Positions 1-8,472 of a stretch of 64,000 bases of DNA are shown here, piece by piece (positions within the stretch are counted from its first letter, which is position 1; the number at the start of each line of letters is the position of its first letter). The position numbers and the translations under genes were made by a program. Under the pieces are notes generated by a model. That model saw nothing but the letters and a program-made list of their open reading frames with translations. It was not told the DNA's origin and made no database searches. Source of the stretch: JALEFZ01 sp964564415. GTDB taxonomy: Bacteria > Bacteroidota > Bacteroidia > J057. The stretch is from positions 85,763 to 149,762 of the forward strand of contig CAZMAV010000012.1 of the NCBI GenBank assembly GCA_964564415.1. The letters run 5' to 3'.

Positions 1-956
1 GTATAGAAATTGTAGGGGGTGCCGTCCTCTTTGAGGTTGTTGTCGCACCAATTTCTCATAAATTGCCTGACGTGCTCCCTGAAATAAGGGGCTTTTCCCT
101 GCAAGTGACTGAGGCCCTGCTTTTCCGTTTTCAGGGGAAGGGCCTTGAGGCTGTCGATAAAGCCCTTGTCCTGATCCAAAAATCCACGGGCCTTCATGTT
201 GTTGATGACAAGGTTGCGGCGCTCAATCACATTTTGGGGTTTCCTGATGGGATCGAATACGCCCTGCCCTTTGAGCATAGCCACGAGGGTGGCAGATTCT
301 TCGATGGTCAGCGACTTGGCTGGCTTTCCAAAAAGTCGCTGGGAGGCCATTTCTATTCCATAGGCATTGCTGTAGATATTGACCGTATTGAGATAGGCCT
401 CCATGATCTCCTGCTTGGTATAATTCTTCTCCAGAATTGCAGCTACAATGACCTCTTTTATCTTTCGGTTGATGGTACGCGAACTTCCCACGGCATTGAA
501 GAGGTTACGGGAAAGCTGCATGGTTATGGTAGAGGCACCAGAGGAAGTACCTCTGAAAAGATTTCTCACCACAAGGGCGGGTATAGACCAATAGTCTACA
601 CCCGAATGGCTGTAGAAGCGCACATCTTCCGTGGCGATGAGGGCGTCGGGAACATAAGAGGAAATATCGTTGAGCCGGACAGGAACCCGATTTTCTTCTC
701 TGTAAAAATTATCCAATATCACTCCATCCTCAGAAAAAACCTGGGTGGAGAAATTGGAGCGGGGGTTCTCTATCTCGTCGAGGGAAGGGAGGTCGGTCGT
801 GGCCGAAGCGATAAATGCGATGATGCCCACAGCTATAAAGAAGACTACGCCCAAGAAGATTCTCCTCGGTGTATTGTAAGACCGCTTCTTTTTGGGGGAT
901 CGTTTGTTGGATTTATCAGGTAACCCCTCGGAGTCCAGGACATTAGGGTCGGTCAT
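1..956 (-). CDS. Class A penicillin-binding protein (PBP1A-like), N-terminal part
   Basis: Bifunctional peptidoglycan synthase; the glycosyltransferase half polymerises lipid II at the outer face of the inner membrane. Read on the minus strand from ATG at 956, the frame is open to the window edge (318 codons). Residues 1-30 are basic and cytoplasmic, about 32-51 is one membrane anchor, and about 70-250 is a GT51 transglycosylase. Its motifs are clear: EDVRFYSHSGVD (110-121, with the catalytic Glu), GASTITMQLSRN (140-151), RKIKEVIVAAILEKNYTKQE (164-183) and EAYLNTVNIYSNAYGIE (186-202). The transpeptidase domain must lie beyond position 1. The long plus-strand ORF across the same bases is a shadow. 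Family assignment is firm; the PBP1A subtype is inferred. Confidence 0.93.
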   Translation of the reverse strand, partial: MTDPNVLDSEGLPDKSNKRSPKKKRSYNTPRRIFLGVVFFIAVGIIAFIASATTDLPSLDEIENPRSNFSTQVFSEDGVILDNFYREENRVPVRLNDISSYVPDALIATEDVRFYSHSGVDYWSIPALVVRNLFRGTSSGASTITMQLSRNLFNAVGSSRTINRKIKEVIVAAILEKNYTKQEIMEAYLNTVNIYSNAYGIEMASQRLFGKPAKSLTIEESATLVAMLKGQGVFDPIRKPQNVIERRNLVINNMKARGFLDQDKGFIDSLKALPLKTEKQGLSHLQGKAPYFREHVRQFMRNWCDNNLKEDGTPYNFY

Positions 957-1288
957 GGATTTTAAGCTAGGTGAAAAATTTGTTGTGCTCTGGTAAAGGA
1001 GACAAAGGTAAAACGCAGTGGCCAATGCTATGTTGTGACAGCCTAAAATCTGTCTGTGCTTAGGCGAAAAATTTTGATCGAAGTACAAAGAAGATTTTTC
1101 TTCTTGCGTTATCTTTCAATCAAGTCTTCTTGCAAAATACCAAAAAGCCACACTAAGGACAAATGTCTGGCTTCAACTAAAAGCGGAATAAATCTCCCGT
1201 CCGAAAGCAAAAACAGCCCTGAAAAATAAAACGCAAGCCTACCCATAAAAGATATGGCTCGTGAAAATCCAATTTTTAGTGGGTGATC
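957..1288. other. Intergenic region upstream of the PBP gene
   Basis: About 330 bases between the PBP start and the stop of the PorW-like gene, both on the minus strand. It holds a good minus-strand -7 element at 1003-1010. I see no ORF with coding character and no convincing terminator hairpin for the upstream gene. Confidence 0.5.
1003..1010 (-). promoter_or_regulatory. Bacteroidota -7 element for the PBP gene
   Basis: The minus strand reads TACCTTTG, an exact match to the Bacteroidota sigma-ABfr -7 consensus TAnnTTTG, 47 bases upstream of the PBP ATG. No TTG lies at the expected distance of 19-20 bases, so only half of the promoter is supported. Confidence 0.4.
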
Positions 1289-4000
1289 TTATTCCTCTGC
1301 CTCCAGGATATATGTATAATAATTGATGTAGTCGTCCATTCGCTTCTGACCATAAGCCACCTTGAAATTAGAGTGGGACATGTACATGATCTGATCCTCC
1401 CCACTGATAAGTTCCCCATACATGGCACTCTCCTTGAAGTCGGCGAGATAGCTCTTGGCACTTTGCAGGTCTTCAAAGCTGGCGATGTAGGGCAACCAAT
1501 GGGTTTGTTTGTAGAGAAACACATACACCTTCAGTCTTTTTAGCGCGGGGCTCTCCCCATTAAAATCTGAGATACGGGTTTTAAGCTTCTCTTTTGGGAC
1601 ATTATTTTTATCCACATAAAAGATCACAAAAATCTTCTCCTTTGTTTTTATCCTATCTGAAAAACCGTCGTAGGCGGGATTTTTGGGGTCTTGGAGCATG
1701 TCTTCTTTGCTCTTGTTTTGGCTGATGGCAGGCCCGCCAGTATCTTCCGGAATACCAGTCTCCATGAATCCCAAGGTCTTCTTGGCAAGGGGAGTCACAT
1801 CATGCTCGGGGTGCTGGGCTACCATGCGGGTCAAAATGGCCCTTAGGCTATCTTTTTGATCCGTATAACCATAGGACATCCCTCTGATGTACTGGACATC
1901 CACCATATCTACTCCTTGTAGCTTTCGAAATTTCTCCTGACTGAGCAAAAACTCGCTAAATCCAAGAGAGGTTTCATACTCCTTGTTTTCATAACTTTTC
2001 TGCAAGCCGTCGTAGGCGTAGAAGAAATCCTCCTCTCCCTTTTTAAGGTCATTGGGGTCCTTGCCTAAAATGAGGTAGGCATAGACGGTATTGGGATGAT
2101 TTTCTAGGATATAGTTCATGTGCGCCCGGTAGGCCTGAATACGCAGCTCTTCCCGGTACAACTTATAGAGGGCATAGCGGGCCTGAAGGTAGTGTTCAGT
2201 CTCAGGAAACCGGGTGATCAGTGTTTCGAAGGCTTCTACGGCCGAGTCGGCTTCTTCTAGCTTTTGATAGTAGAGCTGTCCCAGCCCATAGTAAGCGTCT
2301 TCGATTTTCTTAGAAGCTGCTTCTTTCTCTTCAGAAGTTTTGGGAATTTCAGCATAGTATTTAGCCTTGTCTCCATATTGCTTGACCAGGGTGCTGTCCA
2401 CTCCCCCATCTTCCTCCTCTTCCTCTTCATTTTGAGCCAAATCCTCCGGCCGAGAAGAGGTGGTGACGGTTTTGTTGCTCCTCCGCCAGTGGTCTTCATT
2501 GGCTCTGTTGCCCCACTTTGACTTAAACTGCTGCTTACCCTGCTCCACCGTTCCCGGATTGTCAAAATACCATTGCCCCGAACTATTGTTGTTGTTTCGG
2601 TTTTGAGCTGCCACTTGTTGATTGAAAAAGGGATCATTGGAACCAAAGCTAGAGTTTGAGTTTTTCATCAAGGCCTGAGCTTCTTCCTCCTTTCGGCGCT
2701 GTTCTTCCTCCATCAACTTATCCACGATCTTGTCTAGTTCTTCCTTGGGCATCGCTGCCAGGCGGAGCATGCTGTCCTGATATTGGATGGTCTCGAGGTA
2801 GCCAATGTACTCTTTAAGGGTATTGGCGAGGTTGACGATCTCGTCGTGCTCGGGGTCTTCTTGGCGGATGGATTGGGCAGCACTGTCATAATAAGCCTCT
2901 GCCACCGGATAATTATTAAAGTCGTAGAAGTTGATTTGTCCAATTTTGTAATAAGACAGGGCCTTCTGCCGCTGATTACCCATGTTTACAGCTACTGATT
3001 TTCTTAATAGGTCTATTCCTTCTTCTTTTTTACCCTTGCTCAAGGCAATCATGGCAAACTCATAATAGATCTGGTCCCTGTACTCTTCGTTTTTCTCGTC
3101 CTTGAGCAGTCGGTCGAGGTAGCGACTGACATTCTCGCCCGTCCCTACATCCGAACGCTCCATTTCTACAAAGATCTTGGCTATGGCCAGTTTTGCGCTG
3201 AAGGTCAGGTCATAATTTCTGGACATCCTGGCTACCTCTTCAAATTTGTAGCGGGCCTCGTTGTATTTTTTTTGGTTGAAAAGGAGCTGGGCCAAAAGGT
3301 ATTTTGCCTTGGTGCTTCGGTCGTAGCCTTTGACAAATTCCAGGTGGGTTTTCAGTATTTCGGCGGCATTGTCGTAGTCCTCTTCCTCAAGGGCAAGTTG
3401 GGTGCGAAAAAGTCCCAGTTCCCCGTAGGTCTTATCCGAAATTTCCAGGGTATCACTGAAAATTAGGTGTTTTTCCAGGATATTCCGAGCCATGATCTTA
3501 TTGTCCATTTGGTAATAGGTCAGTGCCAGATAGAGATATGCATCCGCAAGGACCTTGGAATCTGGAAATTTATCTATGACATACTCGAAATTTTGGATGG
3601 CAGCGGAGTACTCCTGGGTGTAGAACCAGCACTTTCCATTGAGGACTCGACATTCGTCTACATAATTGCCATTGGGATGCTTAAAAAGGACAGCATCATT
3701 CTTTTTGATGATGGTCTCCATGTTCCCTTCAAGGGATTTGGCTTCTTTTTTTTCCCCAAAATACATTACCTGCATGAAGCCTCTCTCCGGAAATTTATAA
3801 TTGGTTTCCAGTTGCTCTATGGATTCTTTGAAGAGTTCATTGGCATTGTAGTACCAATTGAAATAAGAAGTCGTGCTATGGTATAGCTTCGCGGGCACCG
3901 TCTCCTTTTGTTTGCTGCAAGCAAACAGGAGAAGGAGGGTGGGAGCAAGAATTAGTAAAAAATTAGTATGTTTGCTATATGTCTGAAAGGCTCGCATCAT
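1289..4000 (-). CDS. PorW/SprE-type TPR lipoprotein of type IX secretion and gliding
   Basis: PorW/SprE is an outer-membrane-associated lipoprotein needed for type IX secretion and, in gliders, for motility. This 903-residue protein has the family length, an N-terminal signal with lipobox LLFAC (Cys about residue 28) and the conserved opening stretch KLYHSTTSYFNWYYNANELF (about residues 38-57). TPR-like helical repeats follow to about residue 400. A low-complexity charged and Asn-rich middle comes next (about 440-560), then more TPR-like repeats and a C-terminal domain. It is monocistronic; the M23 gene is divergent. Paralogous TPR lipoproteins are the alternative, but the opening motif and length argue for PorW/SprE. 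Confidence 0.8.
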   Translation of the reverse strand: MMRAFQTYSKHTNFLLILAPTLLLLFACSKQKETVPAKLYHSTTSYFNWYYNANELFKESIEQLETNYKFPERGFMQVMYFGEKKEAKSLEGNMETIIKKNDAVLFKHPNGNYVDECRVLNGKCWFYTQEYSAAIQNFEYVIDKFPDSKVLADAYLYLALTYYQMDNKIMARNILEKHLIFSDTLEISDKTYGELGLFRTQLALEEEDYDNAAEILKTHLEFVKGYDRSTKAKYLLAQLLFNQKKYNEARYKFEEVARMSRNYDLTFSAKLAIAKIFVEMERSDVGTGENVSRYLDRLLKDEKNEEYRDQIYYEFAMIALSKGKKEEGIDLLRKSVAVNMGNQRQKALSYYKIGQINFYDFNNYPVAEAYYDSAAQSIRQEDPEHDEIVNLANTLKEYIGYLETIQYQDSMLRLAAMPKEELDKIVDKLMEEEQRRKEEEAQALMKNSNSSFGSNDPFFNQQVAAQNRNNNNSSGQWYFDNPGTVEQGKQQFKSKWGNRANEDHWRRSNKTVTTSSRPEDLAQNEEEEEEDGGVDSTLVKQYGDKAKYYAEIPKTSEEKEAASKKIEDAYYGLGQLYYQKLEEADSAVEAFETLITRFPETEHYLQARYALYKLYREELRIQAYRAHMNYILENHPNTVYAYLILGKDPNDLKKGEEDFFYAYDGLQKSYENKEYETSLGFSEFLLSQEKFRKLQGVDMVDVQYIRGMSYGYTDQKDSLRAILTRMVAQHPEHDVTPLAKKTLGFMETGIPEDTGGPAISQNKSKEDMLQDPKNPAYDGFSDRIKTKEKIFVIFYVDKNNVPKEKLKTRISDFNGESPALKRLKVYVFLYKQTHWLPYIASFEDLQSAKSYLADFKESAMYGELISGEDQIMYMSHSNFKVAYGQKRMDDYINYYTYILEAEE

Positions 4001-4004
4001 AATT

Positions 4005-4017
4005 GTTAAGGCTTAAC
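4005..4017. repeat. Short perfect inverted repeat in the porW-M23 intergenic region
   Basis: GTTAAG-G-CTTAAC is a 6-bp perfect palindrome just upstream of the porW ATG, within its predicted 5' UTR. It could be an operator half-site pair or chance; nothing else supports a role. Confidence 0.25.
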
Positions 4018-4057
4018 GATGAGCTAAGTGCGATGCAATTTAGGTAAAAAGCACGGC

Positions 4058-4065
4058 CAAATATA
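4058..4065 (-). promoter_or_regulatory. Bacteroidota -7 element for the PorW-like gene
   Basis: The minus strand reads TATATTTG, matching TAnnTTTG, 58 bases upstream of the PorW ATG in a divergent intergenic region. No -33 TTG is visible at the right distance. Confidence 0.4.
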
Positions 4066-4094
4066 TCCAAAAAAAAAGAGGGAATTGAACCGAT

Positions 4095-5009
4095 ATGCTG
4101 CGAAACTTATACAGTCGCTTGCGTGAGAGATTGATCAGGACCTACCGGGTCGAGTTCATTGATGATGACACCTTGTCGAGTTCCAGGCAATTTCAACTCA
4201 AGCCTTTGATGGTTTTGCTCTGGAGTGCCTTGCTATTTATAGGCATAGTAGTGGGAACGGCAACTTTTGTGATTCTTTCCCCCGCTCTTCATAGTTTGAT
4301 CCCCGGCTACATCAATCCCTCCTATCACCAGGAGTTACAGCAGACCTACGAGTATCGGCTGGATTCGTTAGAAAATGTCAAAGATAAGTATGAAACTTAT
4401 CTTGCGACTTTTCGACATTTGGCTGGTGTGGGAAGCGACAACATTGAGCTGATTAGCGAGGAGGAATTGGAGGAAGAATTACGTAAATCGCAAAACAATT
4501 CTGGCACGAAAGATGCAGACATTGATACGACAGACCCCTCGGCGGTTCAAGCTGATGCCAGGGAGGGGCGTTCTTTACAAAATACTCCGACTTCCCGGGT
4601 TTCTGTCCCGGCGGTTCGTACCCTTAGAAGGCCTGTATTGTTGCAGCTTTTTCCTCCCATCAAGGGGAAGATCAGGAAGACCTTCAGTGAAGACACCCGC
4701 CATTATGGGACTGATATTGTAGCTGAAGAAAACACACCCATTCGTTCTATTGCTGATGGTTTTGTAATCATTTCAGAATATTCGGACAAAAATGGATGGG
4801 TAATCGGAGTGTTAAGTGAGGACAATATCATAGCCTTTTACAAACACAACAGCCGATTGATGAAAAGAGCCGGAGAGTACGTACTAGCCGGAGAGCCCTT
4901 AGCTATCATCGGCAATACGGGTGAGAATTCCACCGGGCCACACCTTCACTTGGAGTTGTGGAAAAACGGCAGGCCGCTCGATCCATTATACTACATCAAC
5001 TTCAATTAA
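4095..5009 (+). CDS. Membrane-anchored M23 (LytM) peptidoglycan endopeptidase
   Basis: Probable D,D-endopeptidase acting on peptidoglycan cross-links from the periplasmic side. The 304-residue protein has a short cytoplasmic start, one membrane segment (about 37-60), a coiled-coil-like linker (about 75-120), an acidic and Ser/Thr-rich spacer and a C-terminal M23 domain (about 190-300). The zinc ligands are present: HYGTD (H and D of HxxxD) and the HLH of GPHLHLELW; FYKH supplies the remaining active-site His. The bactofilin begins 16 bases downstream. Adjacent bactofilin and M23 genes are a recurrent arrangement in which the bactofilin scaffold positions the hydrolase. The domain call is firm; the partner role is inferred from context. 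Confidence 0.9.
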   Translation: MLRNLYSRLRERLIRTYRVEFIDDDTLSSSRQFQLKPLMVLLWSALLFIGIVVGTATFVILSPALHSLIPGYINPSYHQELQQTYEYRLDSLENVKDKYETYLATFRHLAGVGSDNIELISEEELEEELRKSQNNSGTKDADIDTTDPSAVQADAREGRSLQNTPTSRVSVPAVRTLRRPVLLQLFPPIKGKIRKTFSEDTRHYGTDIVAEENTPIRSIADGFVIISEYSDKNGWVIGVLSEDNIIAFYKHNSRLMKRAGEYVLAGEPLAIIGNTGENSTGPHLHLELWKNGRPLDPLYYINFN

Positions 5010-5025
5010 TAACCAGCCAAAGCGA

Positions 5026-5538
5026 ATGTTTGGAACAAAGAACGAAACTGCTCGTCCAAAAGTAACCTCTAGCTCGAATCCCGGCGCATCCAGCCGCGTC
5101 AACCGTATCGCTGAAGGGACTGTGGTCGTTGGAAATATCAACGCCGAAGGTGATCTCCGCGTAGAAGGCAAAGTGATCGGAACCCTGGTCTGCAATTCAA
5201 AGCTCATCGTGAGTGCCACCGGATACATCGAAGGAAACGTCGACTCCCGCGTAGCCACCGTCGAAGGTGAAATCAAAGGAAACGTCGTAACCCGCGAATT
5301 GCTAACCATCGACAAGACAGGAAAAATCTTCGGGGATATCTTTACCCAAAAGCTCGTCGTACAGATGGGAGCCGTCTTTACCGGCACCTCAAAGATGGCT
5401 GAAGCCGCCAAAGAGATGCTGACCAAGACTCCCCAGCGCGCCAAAGACTTGCTCGCCAAGTCTTCGGCCAGACAGATGAACCAAAACTCTTCCAACTCCA
5501 ACAAGAAGGAGCCAGAGAAGATTAGCAAAGCAGGGTAA
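5026..5538 (+). CDS. Bactofilin (DUF583) cytoskeletal scaffold
   Basis: Bactofilins polymerise without nucleotide into filaments that locate cell-wall enzymes. I choose ATG 5026 (170 residues, starting MFGTKNETARP), because the open frame upstream lies inside the 3' end of the M23 gene and encodes nothing family-like. A disordered Ser/Asn-rich tail (1-25) precedes the beta-helical core (about 26-120), whose short repeats include GNINAEGDLRVEGKVIG and GYIEGNVDSRVATVEGEIKG. A Lys/Ser/Asn-rich C-terminal tail follows. It lies in a probable two-gene operon with the M23 peptidase and ends at a strong terminator (5640-5678). Confidence 0.93.
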   Translation: MFGTKNETARPKVTSSSNPGASSRVNRIAEGTVVVGNINAEGDLRVEGKVIGTLVCNSKLIVSATGYIEGNVDSRVATVEGEIKGNVVTRELLTIDKTGKIFGDIFTQKLVVQMGAVFTGTSKMAEAAKEMLTKTPQRAKDLLAKSSARQMNQNSSNSNKKEPEKISKAG

Positions 5539-5639
5539 TTTTTCGCAGACCATAGGTTGCTGTAGTCTTCCTATCCGAATTCCGCCCCCCAAGGAATTCT
5601 TTGTGGGTCCTATGCTCCTACTTATCAAAAAAATAAAGA

Positions 5640-5678
5640 GAACAATGGACATTGATGATGTTCATTGTTCTTTGTTTT
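5640..5678 (+). terminator. Rho-independent terminator after the bactofilin gene
   Basis: A 13-bp stem (5640-5652 with 5658-5670, one G.T pair) closes a 5-base loop and is followed by TTTGTTTT. It separates the M23-bactofilin pair from the ATP synthase operon. Confidence 0.75.
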
Positions 5679-5695
5679 ACAATGTCCTATCTTTC
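5665..5695 (+). promoter_or_regulatory. Candidate promoter of the ATP synthase operon
   Basis: TTG (5665-5667), a 20-base spacer and TATCTTTC (5688-5695) approximate the Bacteroidota consensus with one mismatch in the last base. The site lies 36 bases before the atpZ ATG. Its -33 part falls inside the right arm of the preceding terminator. Confidence 0.4.
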
Positions 5696-5730
5696 AGGCC
5701 AATTTTTTATTACCTAGCTCCATCGACGAC

Positions 5731-5952
5731 ATGGCCAAAAAGTCCAGAAAGGCAGCTAAAGAATACCTCCGCTATGCAGGAATGGGCTTCGAGATTCTTG
5801 TAGCCCTTCTGCTGTGTGTAGGAGCGGGCTATGGATTGGACCAATATGTCAGAACAGAAAAACCCTGGTTTACCCTAGGCTTTTCCCTCCTCGGTTGTGG
5901 AGTTGCAATTTACCTTATGATACGATCACTCGATAAATCCAAAAAATCTTGA
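5731..5952 (+). CDS. atpZ: AtpZ/AtpI-family accessory protein of F1Fo-ATPase
   Basis: A 73-residue protein with two membrane helices (about 17-37 and 46-65) and a basic N-terminus MAKKSRKAAKEY, as in the AtpZ/AtpI family that helps assemble the c-ring or move Mg2+ for the ATPase. I choose ATG 5731 because the upstream in-frame extension runs through the promoter region and has no family features. It is the first gene of the atp operon, and its TGA overlaps the probable TTG start of the next gene. Confidence 0.75.
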   Translation: MAKKSRKAAKEYLRYAGMGFEILVALLLCVGAGYGLDQYVRTEKPWFTLGFSLLGCGVAIYLMIRSLDKSKKS

Positions 5953-6326
5953 AAATCAGCCGTTTTTTCCTGTTGATCTGCTTAGTTGAACTGGTCCTGA
6001 TTTTAATTGGCTATTTGTTCTCCCATTTTCTAATATTGCAGCGGAATTTTGCGGCCGTGGGGATTGCTACCCTAGTTGCCTTTATTCCGACTTTCATCGC
6101 CTACACAATCACCTTGTCCGGTATCGAAAAAGAGACCAGTGGTTTCATTGGTCGCCTGCTTGGGGGGATGCTTGTCAAGATGCTCATCGGCATCCTGGCC
6201 ATCGTCTTCGTAGCCCTCCAATTTAGAGAGCTAAGAGATGAGTTTGTCGTAAGTTACATGATCTCTTACTTTGTGTTTACCGGATTTGAAGTTTATGGCT
6301 TAATGCGTAATTTGGGCACAAATTAA
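5949..6326 (+). CDS. Small four-helix membrane protein of the atp operon
   Basis: A 125-residue, strongly hydrophobic protein with about four membrane segments (residues 4-25, 35-55, 68-90 and 100-118). The only plausible start is TTG 5949, which overlaps the TGA of atpZ (TTGA); the next ATG would remove half of the protein. Small membrane proteins at this operon position, sometimes called AtpI-like, are common in Bacteroidota. A role in assembly of the membrane sector is inferred from position only. Confidence 0.6.
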   Translation: MKISRFFLLICLVELVLILIGYLFSHFLILQRNFAAVGIATLVAFIPTFIAYTITLSGIEKETSGFIGRLLGGMLVKMLIGILAIVFVALQFRELRDEFVVSYMISYFVFTGFEVYGLMRNLGTN

Positions 6327-6358
6327 TAAGATAAGAAATTCTTTCTAAAAACTCAAAT

Positions 6359-7588
6359 ATGTCCCTAAAAAATTTTTTGGTCCTCAGCATCTTGTTTCTG
6401 GCTTTTTCACTGGGTTTTTCCCAGCGTGAAACCGATGAGCAACAGGATCGACACAAGGCTCAAACCGAGTCCCACGAGGCTAAAAACCATGAAGAAGATA
6501 CCCATGGCGAAGAAGGCAAGGATGAAGAGGGACATCATGATGCTCATGGAGAAGGGGAAGAACAAGAATCCGTTTCTGAGACCATCATTCATCACATCCT
6601 CGACAATCACAACTGGCACATTACTGACCTTCCCGGCGGAGGCGAAATCTCTATCGAATTGCCCTGGATTGTTTACACCAGCGAAACTGGCCTTGTATAT
6701 GCTCCCGATGGTGAAGCCCTGGTAGAAAAAGGCATCGTTGCCGTGCACGAAAAGCCTTACGTTCTCAAGGAAGGATATGCCGAAAAGGTTCATGTAGACC
6801 ACCATGGCATGGCCCACCTCAGTGAAGAAGAAATCCAAGAGTATACCGTCCAGGGTGCAATGGTCATCGATTTTTCGATCACCAAGACTGTGCTTCAGAT
6901 GATCCTGGTAGGACTTATCCTCCTCATAGTCATGGCTTCAGTGGCTCGTGCCTACGCCAGGCGAGAAGGACAGGCTCCCCAGGGTCTGCAGTCCTTCGTA
7001 GAGCCCATCATTGTTTTTGTGAGAGACGAAGTTGCCCGTCCTTACCTGGATGAAAAAGCAGTCAAGCGCTTACTTCCCTACCTGCTTACCCTGTTTTTCT
7101 TTATCTGGTTTGCCAATCTCTTTGGCCTCATGCCCTTCAATTCCAACATTGCAGGCAACATCTCTTTTACTGCTGCTTTGGCGGTTTTGACCTTTATCAT
7201 TACACAGGTAAATGCCAGCAAGGATCACTGGAAGCACGTTTTCAACACGCCTGGAGTACCCTGGTGGTTGAAGTTCGGCATCCCTTTGATGCCTGTGGTA
7301 GAATTCATCGGGCTTTTTACCAAGCCTTTTGCTCTAGCCGTTCGTTTGTTTGCCAATATTACTGCAGGGCACTTCATGGTGCTGGGCCTGATATCTCTTA
7401 TCTTTATCATGGGTAACAATGGAGAAAATGTAGGAGCAGCCTTCGGAATCGCCCCTCTTTCCTTTCTCTTTACGCTTATCATTTTCTTTCTGGAAATGAT
7501 TGTAGCCATCATTCAGCCCTTCATTTTTACCTTGCTTACGGCAGTATTTGTGGGCATGGCAATGGAGACCCATGATGATCATCATTGA
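6359..7588 (+). CDS. atpB: F1Fo ATP synthase subunit a
   Basis: Subunit a forms the proton half-channels against the c-ring in the inner membrane. The 409 residues are far more than the roughly 270 of E. coli: a signal-peptide-like start (about 1-21), a His/Glu/Asp-rich segment (about 22-75) and an extra periplasmic stretch precede the core. The core (about 170-400) has the essential Arg in KPFALAVRLFANITAGH and the glutamate-containing last helices. The tail ends ETHDDHH. Long subunit a proteins with a cleavable leader are known in Bacteroidota; the acidic-His segment is discussed as a finding. Confidence 0.93.
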   Translation: MSLKNFLVLSILFLAFSLGFSQRETDEQQDRHKAQTESHEAKNHEEDTHGEEGKDEEGHHDAHGEGEEQESVSETIIHHILDNHNWHITDLPGGGEISIELPWIVYTSETGLVYAPDGEALVEKGIVAVHEKPYVLKEGYAEKVHVDHHGMAHLSEEEIQEYTVQGAMVIDFSITKTVLQMILVGLILLIVMASVARAYARREGQAPQGLQSFVEPIIVFVRDEVARPYLDEKAVKRLLPYLLTLFFFIWFANLFGLMPFNSNIAGNISFTAALAVLTFIITQVNASKDHWKHVFNTPGVPWWLKFGIPLMPVVEFIGLFTKPFALAVRLFANITAGHFMVLGLISLIFIMGNNGENVGAAFGIAPLSFLFTLIIFFLEMIVAIIQPFIFTLLTAVFVGMAMETHDDHH

Positions 7589-7636
7589 TACTAAGATTGA
7601 CTCAAGAGTTTTTTACACATATAAATTTTAACGTTT

Positions 7637-7888
7637 ATGTTTCTACTTCAAGAAGCTGCTTCCTCTTACGCTGGTTTTGGCGTATTGGGTGCTGGTATTG
7701 GAGCGGGCCTTGCTGCTATCGGAGCGGGCATGGGTATCGGTCGTCTGGCCGCTTCTTCTGTCGAGTCTATCGCTCGTCAGCCTGAGGCTTCCGGTGATAT
7801 CCGTGGTGCCATGATCCTGACTGCAGCCTTCATCGAGGGTGTTGCCCTTTTCGGTGAGGTAATCTGTCTGCTGGCTGTACTCAGCTAA
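7637..7888 (+). CDS. atpE: F1Fo ATP synthase subunit c
   Basis: An 83-residue two-helix proteolipid that forms the rotor ring. Helix 1 has the packed glycine motif GAGIGAGLAAIGAGMGIG, the loop has ARQPE, and helix 2 carries the ion-binding Glu in AAFIEGVALFGE. The residues around it (Glu followed by Gly-Val, no Gln in helix 1 at the sodium-ligand position) suggest proton rather than sodium coupling. A strong hairpin follows the stop codon at once. Confidence 0.95.
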   Translation: MFLLQEAASSYAGFGVLGAGIGAGLAAIGAGMGIGRLAASSVESIARQPEASGDIRGAMILTAAFIEGVALFGEVICLLAVLS

Positions 7889-7895
7889 CAAAGAA

Positions 7896-7916
7896 AGCCG
7901 GGGGAATGCCCCGGCT
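7896..7916 (+). other. GC-rich hairpin between atpE and atpF
   Basis: A perfect 8-bp stem AGCCGGGG/CCCCGGCT with a 5-base loop lies 7 bases after the atpE stop. Only GTCTTT follows, so it is more likely an mRNA-stabilising or attenuating structure than a full terminator. Confidence 0.6.
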
Positions 7917-7953
7917 GTCTTTATGATGTCTATCGATTCCAAAAAATACACAT

Positions 7954-8457
7954 ATGAATCCCATTGATCTCATACTTCCTAATATTGGACTCTTTTTCTG
8001 GTCCGCAGTTATTTTCCTTGTTTTCTTTTTCATTCTAAGAGCTTTTGCCTGGAGACCTATCCTTAACGCCATCCACAAGCGTGAAAGCCAGATCGAAGAA
8101 GCCCTCAAGAAAGCCGAAGAAGCCAGGAGCGAAATGACCCAACTCCAGGCCAACAATGAAGCTCTGCTTCGCGAAGCCCGTGCCGAGCGCGATGAAATCA
8201 TCCGCCAGGCCAATGAAATGAAGGAGAAAATCGTCAAGGAGGCAAAAAATGAAGCCGCTGAGGCCGCAGGACTGGAAAAACAAAAAGCCCTCCAGCAAAT
8301 CGAAGCCGAAAAAAGGGCTGCCGTCCAGGAAATCAAGTCCACCGCCTCCCAACTGGCCGTCGAAGCAGCAGAAAAAGTCCTGCGCCGAGCTTTCGAAGAC
8401 AAAAAGACCCAGCAGGAATACGCAGAAAAAATTATCACCGACCTCAGTCAAAACTAA
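7954..8457 (+). CDS. atpF: F1Fo ATP synthase subunit b
   Basis: Peripheral stalk subunit of 167 residues. One N-terminal membrane helix (about 8-30) is followed by a long Glu/Lys/Ala-rich coiled coil (about 35-155), the standard layout and length. It starts 65 bases after atpE, past the hairpin, and 15 bases before atpH. Confidence 0.95.
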   Translation: MNPIDLILPNIGLFFWSAVIFLVFFFILRAFAWRPILNAIHKRESQIEEALKKAEEARSEMTQLQANNEALLREARAERDEIIRQANEMKEKIVKEAKNEAAEAAGLEKQKALQQIEAEKRAAVQEIKSTASQLAVEAAEKVLRRAFEDKKTQQEYAEKIITDLSQN

Positions 8458-8472
8458 GCAAACGCAGAACCT

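Noticed and set aside
63..923. A 286-codon plus-strand open frame at the left end
   Set aside because: The opposite strand encodes clear GT51 motifs of a penicillin-binding protein over the same bases; the plus-strand frame has no family features.
4986..5528. A 180-codon minus-strand frame over the bactofilin gene
   Set aside because: It mirrors the repetitive beta-helix codons of the bactofilin and has no independent support.
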